A DNA stretch of 64,000 nt. Source: Nematopogon swammerdamellus (Eukaryota; Arthropoda; Insecta; Lepidoptera; Adelidae). Position numbers and translations under genes: made by a program. The notes below the pieces were generated by a model, which saw nothing but the letters and a program-made list of their open reading frames with translations, had not been told where the DNA came from and made no database searches. This document shows, piece by piece, positions 10,682 to 23,300 of this stretch. How positions within the stretch are numbered: the first letter of the stretch is position 1; the number at the start of each line of letters is the position of its first letter. The DNA lies in NCBI GenBank assembly GCA_946902875.1, contig OX336353.1, forward strand, positions 17,559,151-17,623,150, in the 5' to 3' direction.

Positions 10682-11134
10682 TACAGGGTATAAAAACGGC
10701 GAGTACATTAAATTTAGGAAATGATTATTGGGATCAAGAGTAACAAAAAAGTCAAATAACTTTTTTCTGAATTCCCTTTAAATAAAAAGATACAGTTTTC
10801 ATACAAACTAATTGATTATTTTAGTGTAAAAATGATCTAATGACAACAGAGCGGCGCGGAGGGGGGAAGAGCGGGAGAGACGTGAGCGCCTCGGACGGAG
10901 GTGTTGGCGGGAGGGGCGGAGGTCAGCTTTGTGAGTGGAGGACTGGAGGTAGGCAGGCGCAGGGTGCGGAGCGGCAACAACGCGTTAAATTACACTAGAC
11001 GAAAACATATATTTAAAAAATTGATATCTCGAAAACTAGACACTTTAGAGAAAAACTTTATTTGCTTTTTTGTCTAGGAAAAACATGAGGATTGTGCTGG
11101 CGAAATTAATGTACTCGCCGTTTTAACACCCTGT
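10682..11134. mobile_element. second MITE, ends TACAGGGT
   Basis: Left end ACAGGGTATAAAAACGGCGA and right end TCGCCGTTTTAACACCCTGT are inverted repeats with about 30 bp of pairing (GGCGAGTACATTAA). It lies directly beside the MITE at 10306. The interior includes a G-rich stretch (10850-10975). TA flanks suggest mariner-type. Confidence 0.75.
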
Positions 11135-11499
11135 ATAATTAATTTCTCGGAAATGGCTCTAACGATTTGGATTAAATTTTGTATTCAGAAAATGTAATTT
11201 TTTTAAAGTTTATCAAGATAGGTGTAGACGCCGAGCGAAGCCGCACTGGTATCTTAGACTAGAATGGAAATTCTTTATTACACAACAACAAACTTACTAG
11301 AAAACATAAATATATAGTAGTACATAATATAAATAATAGTACAGTATAATATACTATATATTATAGTTCAGGTAGTAGAAAATACTGTAACGCAGGTTTT
11401 TCCATACTAATATTTTTTATTGGATTTCTTGTACGTGTACCTCATTATCATGACCTCATTATTTCTTCCAGTTAGCCATGCAATTTTTTTTAAGATACT

Positions 11500-11725
11500 T
11501 ATAGATCTAATATAATTATTCCAGGAGGCGGCACACTCTCTTTGGATCTTGGCACACCTCTCGAAGTGTAGTAGGGCCCCCCAGCTCCTTCGCCATTAGG
11601 TCTGCCACCTCGCACTCCAGCAGCACGTGAGTTGGTGTCTCGTCCGCCTGAAGGCATGCTCTGCAGAGCATGCCTGGACATGCATGGACAGTGGACTGTC
11701 CAGAGAGTGACCCGGTATGGTTACA
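11500..11725 (-). pseudogene. non-LTR retrotransposon ORF2 fragment
   Basis: The minus frame reads a zinc-knuckle region CRACLQADETPTHVLLECEV followed by a helix and a stop. This arrangement is found after the RNase H/RT region of Jockey-like or related elements. About 75 codons remain. Confidence 0.55.
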
Positions 11726-11729
11726 AGTA

Positions 11730-12270
11730 AGGTGTAATGACGCCGCCATATTTCGTTATGCGGCTACGCCGTATTCACCCAAATTTTTGTTATGTGAGCG
11801 AACAACAAACATGCCATCCACACTTCGTGCCGGTGTGCCAAACATGCCAAATATGTGTGTTATTTGCGTAATCATTAGTTCACACGCAAATCACTTAAAT
11901 GCAAGGCTGCATCTGATACAGTTCCAGAAATTACATTACTTTTTCGTTCGTCCAATCCATTTTCGCACACACAGCACACGTCGAGACACGACCACCATAA
12001 GCGAGCGAACACGAGCGAATGACTGAACGAAGTGTAGGCAGTCGACGCACATATTCGGCTTATTCGTGTCCTTTTATGTGTGCCAAAAAACTGACAATTC
12101 GACGGATACGCGTCATTCGTGGGTCTGGGTCCGTGCTCCACCTAGGTTCTCCACCGTGTATTCGTGCTATGCGTGCGGTTAACGCAAATATAGATGAATG
12201 AGCGCTCCACACTTCGTCGTATGCGAGCGAATAAAGCGAATAACAAATAACGAAGTGTGGTGCCGCCGTA
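11730..12270. other. CpG-rich repeat-like stretch, class unknown
   Basis: Repeated motifs such as ACACTTCG, GAGCGAA and TTATTCG occur in both orientations, for example near 11815, 12190 and 12250, suggesting a decayed non-autonomous DNA transposon. I could not define ends or a target duplication. Confidence 0.3.
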
Positions 12271-12575
12271 AAGCTGCGTATTCATTAGAGCAGCCTCAGG
12301 CCGAACAGCCTCGACTTTAAGCAAACTAAGGCTGCTCAATCTGAGGCATAGGCTCGAGGCACGTTGCGGATCAAGGTGAGGCGTGGAACAAGTGCGCGGC
12401 TCGGACTGAGTCTCCTTTGGGCGCGGCAAAAAACCGACAAAATATGGCTCGGCCCGCGGCGACGAATTTGCCTCATGGCGCGGCGTGCCTCAGGTTGAGG
12501 CAGCGTCTACACTTGTGCGGCCTCGGGTCGAGCGGCTGCCTCGCCCCGAATCTGCCTCTAGTGGATACGCAGCTT
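12271..12575. mobile_element. MITE with ends AAGCTGCGTAT
   Basis: Begins AAGCTGCGTATTCATTAGAG and ends CTCTAGTGGATACGCAGCTT, an inverted pair of about 20 bp; the interior is GC-rich with many GCCTC motifs. No coding potential. The target duplication is unclear. Confidence 0.65.
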
Positions 12576-12616
12576 AAGTGTTATGTAGCAAGAAAAATTA
12601 ACATAAAACCTTGAAG

Positions 12617-12848
12617 CTATTTATTGCCATTATATTCTATAACTTCCACCACAGCCTCAGGCTTCTCCAACCACACTCGATTGTCCTTGTTCTTCGAAAT
12701 GGGCAGTTTTTTCTTTGCAAGGCACACTTTACACGTCCACACGACACGTTTGGTTTTGCCTACGCTCTTAATCTTGGTCGTGGCCGAGCGGCCGTCGACG
12801 AGGGCGGCGCGACATTTCTTGCATAACTGCCGCTTTACTTCAGGGTGT
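12617..12848 (-). CDS. RPP21: RPP21 exon 3 with zinc ribbon
   Basis: Acceptor TTTATCCCTCAG precedes 12848. The exon encodes HPEVKRQLCKKC, then KRVVWTCKVC, giving the four zinc-binding cysteines. It ends VIEYNGNK and TAG at 12617-12619. Confidence 0.9.
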
Positions 12849-13879
12849 CTGAGGGATAAAAAAAGGAGTGACTTCAATTTTATACTTTTTTTATGGACTT
12901 TTTTTTTTTTTTTTTTATGTAATCCGGTATGGGTGGCTGCGTTGGAGGGGCCGAAGCGCATGCTCCGACCAGCCAATATCACCTCCGAGAAGGTAGGTGC
13001 CATACCGGAGACTTCCCTGGATTGCTGGCTATACTGGAGTAGAGAACACAACCGAGGCTGCTATGCGGCCATCTTACATCCAGTACGGTGGTACCAGCCC
13101 AGTCGGCTACAATTTGAGCCTACCACCTAGTATGGGGCAAGGGAAGGGACCTACAGTTTTACACCGGTTCCGAACGGTGAAGCAGCAGGTGTAGGTATGC
13201 ACATAAATTTTTTCGTGCCATGTCAGTGCTTCCCTTCATTTCATGTCGGCTACACTGAACTGGACGGAAAACATGAACTATTTACATAGCCATTTCGACC
13301 GATGTTTCATTCAGTGCGGTTGTACCAACCCGGGCAGGGATAAACCCTACCACCTAGTAAGGTAAGAAGGGAAGGGACCTACAGTTTTACGTGGAATCCA
13401 AACCATGGTCTGCCTCGGTCGAGCGGTCACCCATCAGAGTACTGACCGCGCTCAGGGTTGCTTAACAACAGTCGACCGACCGCAGCACTGAGCTACCGAG
13501 GCTTAGGTAAAAATACTTACATTTTTAATACATTTTTCTTGGCTATATTCACGATTAGGTTGCCGTAGTAAGCAGACAACATCTTGCTACTTCTGGCCAT
13601 GTATTTACTGATCTGTAACACACAATAATATAAGCAGAACTTGGATGGGTTTAGAGTGATGAATTGTTTTGTTCTTTGGCATCGTAGACACGGGTAAAGT
13701 ATATGTTAATTGCATTATTTCCATGCATTATTTTATTATACCTGTAGGAGCCAACATGTATCAAATGGGGGTGAAATTACACAATGTTTTAGGTAGATAA
13801 TGTTTTAACTCACTTGATACAAATAGTTGATTCTATGGAAAGAATCGTGACCCTGCAGTTTACGCACCTTATTCGACAT
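12617..13879 (-). CDS. RPP21: ribonuclease P protein subunit p21 (Rpr2/SNM1 zinc ribbon)
   Basis: Three minus-strand exons give a complete 129-residue protein: 13814-13879 (ATG at 13877-13879), 13521-13612 and 12617-12848 (TAG). Phases agree at both junctions. RPP21 is a protein subunit of nuclear RNase P, which removes 5' leaders from pre-tRNAs. The N-terminal helices (SFHRINYLYQ, then MARSSKMLSAYYGNL) match the family's RLNFLYQ region. The zinc ribbon is formed by CKKC and CKVC in the last exon. Length is close to the usual 130-150 residues. The gene is transcribed towards the TatD gene, away from PNPT1. A SINE pair (12899-13505) fills the intron before the last exon. Confidence 0.9.
12899..13213 (-). 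mobile_element. SINE family B (body, head missing)
   Basis: T-run, then AATCCGGTATGGGTGGCTG... and CCTACCACCTAGTATGGGGC to GGTGTAGGTATGC, the body of family B in reverse. The tRNA-like head is replaced by the abutting family A element at 13214. Other family B copies: 23784, 31790, 45331, 48488. Confidence 0.8.
13214..13505 (-). mobile_element. SINE family A with tRNA/5S head
   Basis: Reverse copy of the element at 4311, ending with the rc head (GAGCTACCGAGGCT). The 5S-derived stretch is recognisable as GGTCACCCATCAGAGTACTG and GGGTTGCTTAAC. The 3' end is truncated at its junction with the family B element. Confidence 0.82.
13521..13612 (-). CDS. RPP21: RPP21 exon 2
   Basis: Acceptor GTGTTACAG before 13612 and donor GTAAGT after 13521. 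Encodes ISKYMARSSKMLSAYYGNLI and the helix to NVLK, ending with two bases of a codon completed by the last exon. Confidence 0.85.
13814..13879 (-). CDS. RPP21: RPP21 exon 1 (coding part)
   Basis: ATG at 13877-13879; 22 codons ending INYLYQ; donor GTGAGT read from 13813 downwards. Start chosen because it is the first ATG before the conserved SFHRINYLYQ helix. Confidence 0.82.
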
Positions 13880-14180
13880 ATTTGCAGTGTGGTGTAATAT
13901 AATCAATTTCAATCGTTTATTTTCAATTTTGGTGCAAATAGTTGTTGTTGTTGTTGTTTTCGCCGTATATAGGCAGGCAAATTGGTGCAAATAGGTACTT
14001 ACTTGACAGCCTCTCTTGACTCTTGGTTGACACACGCAAAACGCACGCGCGTAAAATTGGCAAGCGGCACATGACAGAACAAAGGAACGCTTGCGCTGTA
14101 GATCAGCTGATTGTAAACGCGAAGTGGCATAAACGAAACGTAACAAGGACGACATGCACCGCCTCAACATTAGGTTAAAG

Positions 14181-14226
14181 TTAATATAGAGAAGATGCGT
14201 CGCGTGACGCATCTTCTTTATATTAA
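14181..14226. repeat. short perfect-type palindrome
   Basis: TTAATATA-GAGAAGATGCGTC pairs with GACGCATCTTC-TTTATATTAA around a three-base centre. It sits upstream of the RPP21 start and may be a fragment of a fold-back element or a cruciform-forming site. Confidence 0.7.
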
Positions 14227-15300
14227 CCCTGGTAATTTTTTTTAACCTCAAAAAAATCACACCTGATCAACAGCGCCATCGTTCCTTTGTTCTCTCTTGT
14301 GCCAGGCCCGTCAAATTGATGTTTACTTTTTTTTAATTTTTTATTTTACGACCCTCTGGCAGCTGGCTGGACTGGATGCTTTTGAGCCAATATCTTGGCA
14401 TATTTTCCGAAAATTGAACACCTAATAAAGCTTATTTTTCATTGAGTTTTAGCACCTAGTGGAAATAATAGTAAATAACACTGTTTTGCAGGATTAAATT
14501 CTAATTCATCATGAACTCAGACTTGACACTGGCAGATTCAACCTCAATTGAAATGTGGGTGGATGCGGTGGAGGCCACTTGCGGTTAAGCCACCATCAAA
14601 GGGAAGAAAAAAAACCCGTTGTATCGTAAAAAATAAAATATGTCATGTTATATTCTTTTCTTTGATGTCATCTGGAATAAAATGTAATTGTGATGTGTAC
14701 AAAATGTTTTTGAATTAGATTTGTATCGCTGTTCAGTTCAGAAATTGCAGAATTTCTTCTGCTAGTTTCATCACAATATAAGTTTTACTTGATAATTAAC
14801 ATTTTTGAGTTTTATTTGTTTGCACCGGTCATACTTGAAAATTGGTTCAAGTATGTTGTGCGGGCGCCGGGTGCCTCTCCGATGGCCAAGATCGGCAGCC
14901 CTATCTGTCCGGTGGGAGTCTAGCGCCGCGGAACGTCCGTCCGACGTAGATATTGCCTTCTCTCATGCGTGAGTTAGGTTATGTTTAAAGGTTATGTTTG
15001 TACTATGTAAGGTCAGAATTCGACCTTCTTGGCGCTCGCCATAGACTGCTGACAGAAACTGACCATTAATAAAATTGAATGCTAACAACTTTTCTTGATC
15101 GCTCTTTCCACTCATGGTAAAAACAGAAAAAAAAATTAATTCAAACCTCAAGTCAACTTCTAGTGTTCGATACCAAATACGACTTTGGTGACGACAGCAT
15201 AAGGTTCAATGTGGAACCGTACAAGTTGACTGATCGCAAAAATTAGGCGACATCATTCATGAAGTGCAATAGATCGAAAATTTTGAGATAATATGTAATG
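14227..15300. other. intergenic, no confident feature
   Basis: Should hold the promoter regions between RPP21 (-) and PNPT1 (+). Motif GGTTATGTT (14974-15000), frequent near lepidopteran transcription starts, is seen twice. A PNPT1 first exon was sought here and not identified. Confidence 0.4.
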
Positions 15301-15560
15301 GCCCGGTGGTGTAGTTGGTTATCGCGTTGGCGGCTCAAGCCAGAGACCCAGGTTCAAGTCCTGCAGCCCGACCGTGGTAATTTTACTCGATCGACGAGTT
15401 CGAGCAAAATGAACGAGTAGGCATAATTGGTACCGTCGTAGCTGTCAAATGTACAAGTGAGTGAGTGCACGAAACGGTCACGTGGTCTACTCGAACTCGA
15501 ACGTCGATCTACCACATTTTGACAGTTATTGGTACCGTCGTACGAAATGTGAGCTCGAAC
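15301..15560 (+). mobile_element. SINE family D, tRNA-derived head
   Basis: Head GCCCGGTGGTGTAGTTGGTT and B-box GGTTCAAGTCC are tRNA-like, but the acceptor stem does not pair and the anticodon loop lacks the usual U33, so it is not a tRNA gene. The body has AATTTTACTCG, GACGAGTTCGAG and TTGGTACCG; the same body occurs in reverse at 16890-17055. Confidence 0.65.
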
Positions 15561-15864
15561 TTCGAGTCATTTTGACGTATACGCTCACCCAAACACTCGA
15601 TTGATCTTGATCAACTTTTGCGATAGTTTAGTACATCTCAAAGTTGGTTATTATGTTAAATTAACGATTCCTTTCATTGAATTTAGTGGAAAGGTATTTA
15701 AATATGTATTATTTTATTTATAAGTTGTTCATTCCTTTATTTTATTTAAGTATTTACTCAAATAATATAGATAAAAAATACAAGTAGGTACCTAAGTACC
15801 TATCACTAAAATAAAATAAGAATAAAGTCTGTACCTAGGTACATACATACATACATCACATCAT

Positions 15865-16145
15865 ACATATCACACGCTATATCCCGACCATCATCCCGAC
15901 AATCGGGGTAAGCAGAGTAATCGGTGTTGTGCTACACATACCTAACTACATCAAGCAGCAAGTAAGGCATGCAGACCCACCTTCTGCATGACTCGGTGGA
16001 AGGACCGTGACAATGTGACAGGTGGCTAGCCTGTCGCCCTTTAGCACGGCAGCGTGTCCTTATCCCTTAGCCGCCTTTTATGACATGCACGGGGAGAGAT
16101 GCAGTGGGGCTATTCTTATTAATACCGACCGGCCCACACGCACGG
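15865..16145 (-). mobile_element. SINE family C
   Basis: Reverse copy of the family with 5' end ACCGTGTGGGGCCGGTACTT and 3' part CCGATTACTCTGCTTACC plus CCCGATTGTCGGGAT. An (ATAC)n microsatellite (15839-15856) forms its tail. Other copies: 20256, 45713, 45861, 47848, 52410. Confidence 0.75.
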
Positions 16146-16236
16146 TAACGTAGTTAGTGCGTAATAAATAAATAAAGTCTTGTGTTCTAAGTACACGTCT
16201 CATATCAATTTGTCAGTACCTACCTAAGTATGTACC

Positions 16237-16307
16237 TACCAAAGAGTTTGTATTACGTCGCTGCGCTCCTTTAAGGAGCGCAGCGACGTAATACAAACTC
16301 TTTGGTA
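16237..16307. repeat. near-perfect 71-bp palindrome
   Basis: 35-bp arms, starting TACCAAAGAGTTTGTATTAC, meet at a single central T (16272). The arms are identical by eye. It may be a MITE reduced to its two terminal repeats. Confidence 0.9.
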
Positions 16308-16889
16308 CCTACCTATGTAACTCATTTATAGGTGACCGGTAGTGGAGCTATAATAACCAAATATGGTAATAATAGGTAGGTACATACAGGCGTTATTTAT
16401 TTTTAGATAGTTAGGTATCTACAGCAATGTATTACCCGTCGGAATATCTATATAGGCATTATAGGCTAGGCACCTCGCCTCGAATAAATGCGCTTCCCCC
16501 GCACTTCACCGCGGTCTCGCCTCGTTAGTACCGTTATCGGGGTATTTTTGTGGCTAGGTAATATGGCTGGAGGAAGGGCGGAGGGTTGAGGGGAAGAGAT
16601 TCAAAATGAATGTCGTCATCACTCACACAGCTGGCTGACCGACAACCAACATCGTGTGTGTGTGTGTTGCCACGATGTAATTTTTACTAATACTAAATAC
16701 CTACTCTTAAATATCGGGGTGTTCAATCTATACTCGTTTTTCAACTTAGTCAATACTCTTTTTCTCTTTTAATTAACATAAAGATTCTGAAAAATAGTAT
16801 ACATACCATATTGACCGTTTGATACCTAGCAAAATGAGCGCTTTGCATTCTAGGTAGCATAATACATTTAGTAAAAAAAATTTTATAGT

Positions 16890-17055
16890 GGCAAGACTGG
16901 TAGATCGACACTCGATCGAGAATTCGTCACTTGGTCGACACTCGCATACGTACTCACCTGCACGCCGGTACCAAAATAATTTGCCTCGTGCGACCGATCG
17001 AGTCGAGCGCAGCTCGAACTCGTCGTGCGAGTAAAATTAGCACGGTAGGGGTCCT
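16890..17055 (-). mobile_element. SINE family D body fragment
   Basis: Reverse of the family at 15301: AATTTTACTCG-like end at about 17040 and CGAACTCGTCGTGCGAG, then GGTACCAAAATAATTTG. The head is missing. It ends just before PNPT1's first recognised exon. Confidence 0.5.
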
Positions 17056-17167
17056 GGTCGGGATGTATTTTTTTCCAATGATTTTCGATTTGCATTTTTC
17101 TAAATAAAAATATAAAGAAAGTAAAATACAGAATATTTAAATGGATATGTCCACCCGGCAGCACCAG

Positions 17168-17370
17168 TAAAATGAAGTTGTCGTGCGGTCGGTACGCGCG
17201 GCTGGCGGACGGTGCGTGCGTGGCGACGCTGGGCGGCAGCAGCGTGCTGGCGACGGCCGTGTCGCGCGCCAAGCAGAGCGCCGGCTCCTTCCTGCCGCTC
17301 GTGGTGGACTATAGGCAAAAGGCAGCCGCCGCAGGACGTATTCCGACCAACTTTCTTAGGAGAGAATTAG
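17168..17370 (+). CDS. PNPT1: PNPT1 exon, start of RNase PH domain 1
   Basis: Acceptor AGCACCAG precedes 17168; donor GTAATGG follows. Encodes the [11 protein letters not shown] strand and [20 protein letters not shown]. The first base completes a codon from an unseen upstream exon, so the ATG at 17172 is internal. Confidence 0.9.
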
Positions 17371-20300
17371 GTAATGGATAATGCATTAAAAATATTCTAT
17401 ATTTTTAAATACTGTATTTATTTATTTTATGTAGGCGTTTATTGGCTGATGTCGTCTAAATCCGTTGTTGGTTTTATCACCTGGATGGCTACATCACCTA
17501 CAACATCCGTGATGTCAGCCCATAACACCGGGTGAACTTGGTGCCACGTCAGCCTTCCCTTCGGTCGTGCCGGCTACACTGAACTGGACGGAAAACACAA
17601 ACTATTTACATAGCCGTTTCGACCGACCTTTCATTCAGCGGTGGTACCAACCTGGGCGGGTTAAACCCTACCACCTAGTACTATTTTAGACAGTAGTAGT
17701 TATTTTAGACAGGCAGCCTTCAGGTCAGCCTCCAACGGTCGAGCGGTCACACATGCAAGTACTTACCGGCCCAGCGTTGCATAACAATCAATAGCAACAG
17801 TCGACTGTCTGCACCACTGAGCTATCGAGGCTGGCAAAAGGCTTAGTAATAGGCTTCAAACATAAAAATTACCATCCGCAGGACCGACGGAACGCGAGAT
17901 CCTAACGTCCCGACTGATCGACCGATCGCTCCGGCCTCTCTTCCCGACCGACTACTACTACGACACTCAGGTCGTCTGCAACACACTCGCGGTGGACTCG
18001 ATCAACCCGCCCGAGACGGTGGCGATCAATGCTGCCAGCGCAGCCGTCGCGACGTCCGATATACCGTGGAACGGACCCGTCGGGGCTGTCAGGTACGGTT
18101 TAACCTTCCACAGCATGGGTGGCCAGCGTTTGCAGCTGTCGGGAAAAAATTTAGAAATTAGATTACACGCCCAGCTGCACAACCAAAATAAAAAAAAAAT
18201 CTAAGCAAGTGAGTAGTAGCCGAAATCGATGAGCGTGTTGTCATTGTTGTTTTTTTTATTAATTTATGAGCATGTTGTTATTGTAAGTGAGGAGCAACAG
18301 ATCAAACAGACTTGTGTGCATTTATAAAAAAAAATCGATAAAAATTTATTTTGGTAGAGCTCAATAGCTGCTTTATGTGTGTTTCAGCGGTGACTCCTTT
18401 CAGTTGGCGAGGTTGGCGCCGCCAAACCAAATAAAATGAATGACACCATTAATACAGAAGTATCAAGCTAAAATAAATCTGAACAAATCTCGGAGTTATA
18501 TTATTTATATCATACATAATATAACCCACGATTAATAAGATAAAACGTCAATCCCGTACCCGTTACATAATTTGAAATTTCGCGCGCCTCAAACACGGGC
18601 GACGACGAATGAGGACACATCAAGGCATTCATTGGCCGGTTGGCTACATTTTGAAGCGCCATCGTATTCCATACAAGGCGGAAGCGGCCGAATGTCCCCC
18701 CCCGTCCCGCGCGGACCCGCTGCTCAGCCTTTCGAGTTGGCGCAGCGGGGAGTGCATTTAGTGATGCGGCGCGCGGTAGCAAGTAGAGCGACTAGCGAGC
18801 GAGCTAGGTGTGTGTGTGTGTGTTGCGTGTGTTGGTGTGTGCGCGCTGCGACCACACAATGAGTATTCTTGTGCTGTGCGACGTGCGATGCGATGCGACT
18901 AGCGAGCTAGGCTAGGTGTGTTGTGTGCGCATTGGCTCGCGAGTTGATAGCTCATATATTTCGTTATGTAGGTATGGACTTTGTATGGATGAATCCTGTG
19001 CAGTGTTGTTAAATTTAAAGTGATTTATTGGTAATTATAATGGCAAACTCCTACCGAGCTATCTACGGAGCACTCAAGGACAAGAGAGACTCAGTAATTT
19101 GGCACTCATATCTGTGGAAAAGGAGTTCCTAAAAAAATTGAGGAAGAAAGAAGATTTTCACGATCGACTTATCGAAAATTTATTGTCTGTGGAACGAAGA
19201 GTGGACTTCATGTACAAATAAAATGTAACAATTCAAGCTTGTATGCCTGTCTCGTCGTCGTCGTCGTGCCCGAGGAGACGTCGCTGTTGTCGGCTGCAAC
19301 TCGACTGCTTTGACACAACCAGTAGGTACATATTATCTACAGACAAAAAAATCGTAAAAAAGTGAGAAAAATAAATCATTTAAACTAAATATTATAAACT
19401 ATCTATACCACAGAGCATCAAATACCTACCGTGCGCATTTGATGCTCTGTGATCTATACCTATCGTAATCGTCTTTCAGTTTTTGAACTTATTGTTGTAG
19501 AAATAAATTAACGCGTAGGTACCTAAGTTATGAAATTATGAAAAAGAAATTCCTTAGCCAGAGCCAACCCAATATTCAGAACCAGGAGTTGCCACTGGTG
19601 TGTTTTTAATGAATTCACATCAAACAATATTTAGTATTATTAAAAAAATATTGAATGTTGGCGACTGCGTCAAATCGTATTTTGTTCCTAAGTTTTGAGG
19701 TTAAGATCGCGGCATGATCACCTACGTTTGGGTATCCTGCTCTTATGGAATGGATCAAAGATCGCAACAAAGAGTATTATGTTTGAAATTATAATTTAAA
19801 AAACACTGATTTATGAAATGAAAGGGTATATTTGTTATTTTATCATCATAATCTACTCGCCAAAACAAATATATTAGTAAAAAAAATCATCTTTCTATAA
19901 TTTTTTTTTAGTTTTGAAGACACATGTTTTTTGCTAATTTCTCGAAACTAGGATCCCGACACAAAACACTGTTTGATCAGTTGCTCCTCAAGTGTTTTTT
20001 CTGTAACTACCCATATAAATGTTGTAATAGGGTGCTTGACCGGCAGAGATTGCCTTATAGGCAATAAGTCCATCATTTGTTATATCATGTATACCTAATC
20101 ATAAATGTACCTACAAAGATCATTAAGGGCGGAAGATGCGGCAGAGGTGTCTCGGGTGAACTCGAGTGAATAGGGTGCTTGACCGGCAGAGATTACCTTA
20201 GGCAATAAGTCCATCATTTATTATATCATGTAAACAACAATAAAGTATATTAAATACATATACATACATACATATCACACACGCTGAATCCCGACAATCG

Positions 20301-23300
20301 GGGTAAGCAGAGTAATCGGTGTTGTGCTGCAAGTACTCTAGTAAATTACAGCACAACACCGACCACCACGTTTCGCAAAGCATTCGAACAAGATTAAATC
20401 GATCAAGCAGCAAGTAAGGCACGAAGACCCACCTGCTGCATGACTCGGTGGAAGTACCGCGCCAAGGTGAGAGGTGGCGAGCCCGTCGCCCTTTAGCACG
20501 ACATCTTGTCCTTATCCCTTAGTCGCCTTTTACGATATGCACGGGGAGAGATGCAGTGGGGCTATTCTTTTTAAGTACCGGCACCACACGGTACTTCTTT
20601 TTAAGTACTACACCACACGGTACTAAATAGATAAATAAAATACATAAATGTACCTACGAAGATCATTAAGGGCGGAAGATGCGGCAGAGGTGTCTCGGGT
20701 GAACTCGAGTAAATAGGGAAAGGGGAAATCTACAAATAGACTATGCCCGTCATGTAAGGAGTTCGTAGGCACGGCCAAACATTTGTTATGCGGATGCAAA
20801 ATACTACTTGAGCGAGGCCAGTATTCCTACCGTCATGATAAAGTCCTCCAAATCATCAGAGAGGCCATCAACCTGTCAATTGCACGGACCAGGAAAGGGC
20901 AAACCAGTAACGGCTTCCAGAAGGTCAACTTTGTGAAACCTGGAGCCAATAAGCTGCCCAAAGATAGGACTAAACCTTCTTCAATTTTGGGAGCAGCAAA
21001 GGATTGGGAATTGTTGATGGACACACATGAGAAGCATTACCAAATGCCTTCGGAAATCCGTACCACAGCATTAAGACCGGATATACTCATATTCTCAAAA
21101 GCGACAAAGCATGTAGTACTTGTTGAACTTACAGTTCCATGGGAAAGTAACATACCGAAGGACCACAACATCAAACTTAACAAGTACTGCAACTTAGTAG
21201 ACCGGATTGTGAGAAACGGATTCAAGACTGATCTCTTCGCTGTGGAAGTCGGAGCAAGAGGACTACCAGCGAAGTCGCTCTACAGTCTCTTCAAGAATCT
21301 AGGGCTCCCAAGATCGACGCTAAGCTTATATATGGAGAGAGCTTCGAAAACGTCACTGGAAGCATCCTACAGAATATGGATAGGTAGAGAGAGGAACACC
21401 GCCCATAGTCTATCTAAAACACAGCTTGAGAGCAAGATTAACAATTTTGCTGAGAGTTCTGACTACAAAGACTTATTAATTAAGTGAATCAGGTGTAAAG
21501 AGCCTTTGTCAAACTTTGATACGTAATTTGTATCAACATAACTATGTTAGTATATTAAACTACAATGTAGTATAATTGTATTGTCAAAAATAAAAAATAA
21601 AAATATATGAATATTTAAGATACTTGAAGTATCAAGTACAATAACAATAACATAAAAAAATGACTCTGTTTCAGGGTAGGCCAAATAGACAATGAAATTA
21701 TAGTAAATCCAACGAGAAGAGAGCTGCAGGAGTCAGCTCTGAACCTTGTGGTGGCTGCGACCAGCACTAACCTGGTCGTGATGCTGGAGGGAAGTGCCAA
21801 AGATATTCTGCAGCAGGATCTACTGAAGGCCATCAAATTAGGTACGAATGTAAGTTAATTTTAATGTAACCAAAATTATTTTGAAAACAGTTATTGGTAT
21901 GGAAGTAATTTTGATTAGAATATTTTTTTTTGGATTTTTAATAAAGTATTCATACATTACAGCATGTTACAAGTGTCAAAAGTTACCAACTATATCACTA
22001 CTACAAAATATTTTTTAAATCCCGGAATTCCCGTGATCTTTTTCAGAATTCCCGAAAGAGGTGGTTATAACCACTCCATGTTGTCTTCTCGCCAACATTA
22101 GGTGTTTATACTATACCTATTCCGATCCGTGATCATCATAAGTAAAGTTATTTAATTTAATTTAGGTATTATTTTATTTTCTCCCATTAAAAAAAAAAAT
22201 AATAATTTTCTCAGGTGATAGCTTTTTTTTATATATCTATAAGTACTCCAATTCTTATTCTCATTTCGACATGCGCATTTTTGACATATCGTCGCCTAAG
22301 TATCAACATCGCGGAAGTCATTTTTGGCCATTTTACAGGAACAACAAAAAACCTATTATTTCGCAAGTTTTCAAGCATCTTTATTTTAAATTATTACAGG
22401 GTATTAAAGTAATATTCCAAATCCCATGAAAGAAAAATAAATGACAAATTCACCTTTATTCAGTATGTTTGGTGACATACGCGGTGTTATCACTATCGTC
22501 ATATCATCATCAAAACAATCCTAAGCGGGTGACTTCCGCGCTGTACATTCTTAGCCCTCCAGGGCATCTGATTGGTCGTTAGGCATTTGAGCAACCAATT
22601 AGAAGACGCTTCTTTGAATCCTCTATCCAATGACATTAAAATGTTTTTTCCGTTTAAAAATGACTTCCGCGGTGTTGATACTTAGGCGACGATATCAATC
22701 ATAAAAATTTCAAACTACAATACATTTTTTAACTTGAAACTGCAAAATGTTCAATGTCACATTAAATATCCAGATTTCCGTAAAACCCTCAAGTTGATAT
22801 CGCTCGCAGGAACAAAAGAAGCGCAGCACGTGGTGAGGGGTATAGAGAGCCTTCAGAAAGCCTGCGGCAAGGTGAAGAGAGAGTACGAGGGTCAGCCGGC
22901 TCCGGATCCAAGCGTGGTGGACGCCGTTCGATCCCTGTCCCAGATGAGGATTAGGGAGATACTTAGGTTGGTAAGAATTTTTTCACAAACTCAATTTGGT
23001 CTATAGTTCACGGAATATGGATTAACCTGGAATGGCCATAGAACGGTTGTACTATTGAACTTGTGTTGAAATCACGGTGACCATTTTACTTGCGACCTAT
23101 TAGTCCGTAGTACTATAAAAGTAGTTTCCTCGCACATGCTTCTACTGCGGCCGTTATTCTGCACTGCACTGAGTTACGCGATCTCGCGCCTGGCATGAAG
23201 TAAGCCAAGCAGTCCTTACTTGTCGGCGCACCGACCACACCTCCTTTTCCCATCTAATCTGCTTATACGAGTAGGTTGGACGAAGACTGTCATGGTTCAT

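Noticed and set aside
14963..15151. Minus-strand frame starting MSGKSDQEKLLAFNFINGQF
   Set aside because: Reads like protein locally but has no recognisable family, no clear donor and no partner exon.
15301..15373. A tRNA gene
   Set aside because: Acceptor stem GCCCGGT has no partner at the 3' side and the anticodon loop lacks U33; treated as a SINE head.
22967..22974. GTAAGA at 22971 as the PNPT1 donor
   Set aside because: It would put the next exon in a frame starting with TGA; the GTTGGT donor at 22967 keeps the conserved reading.
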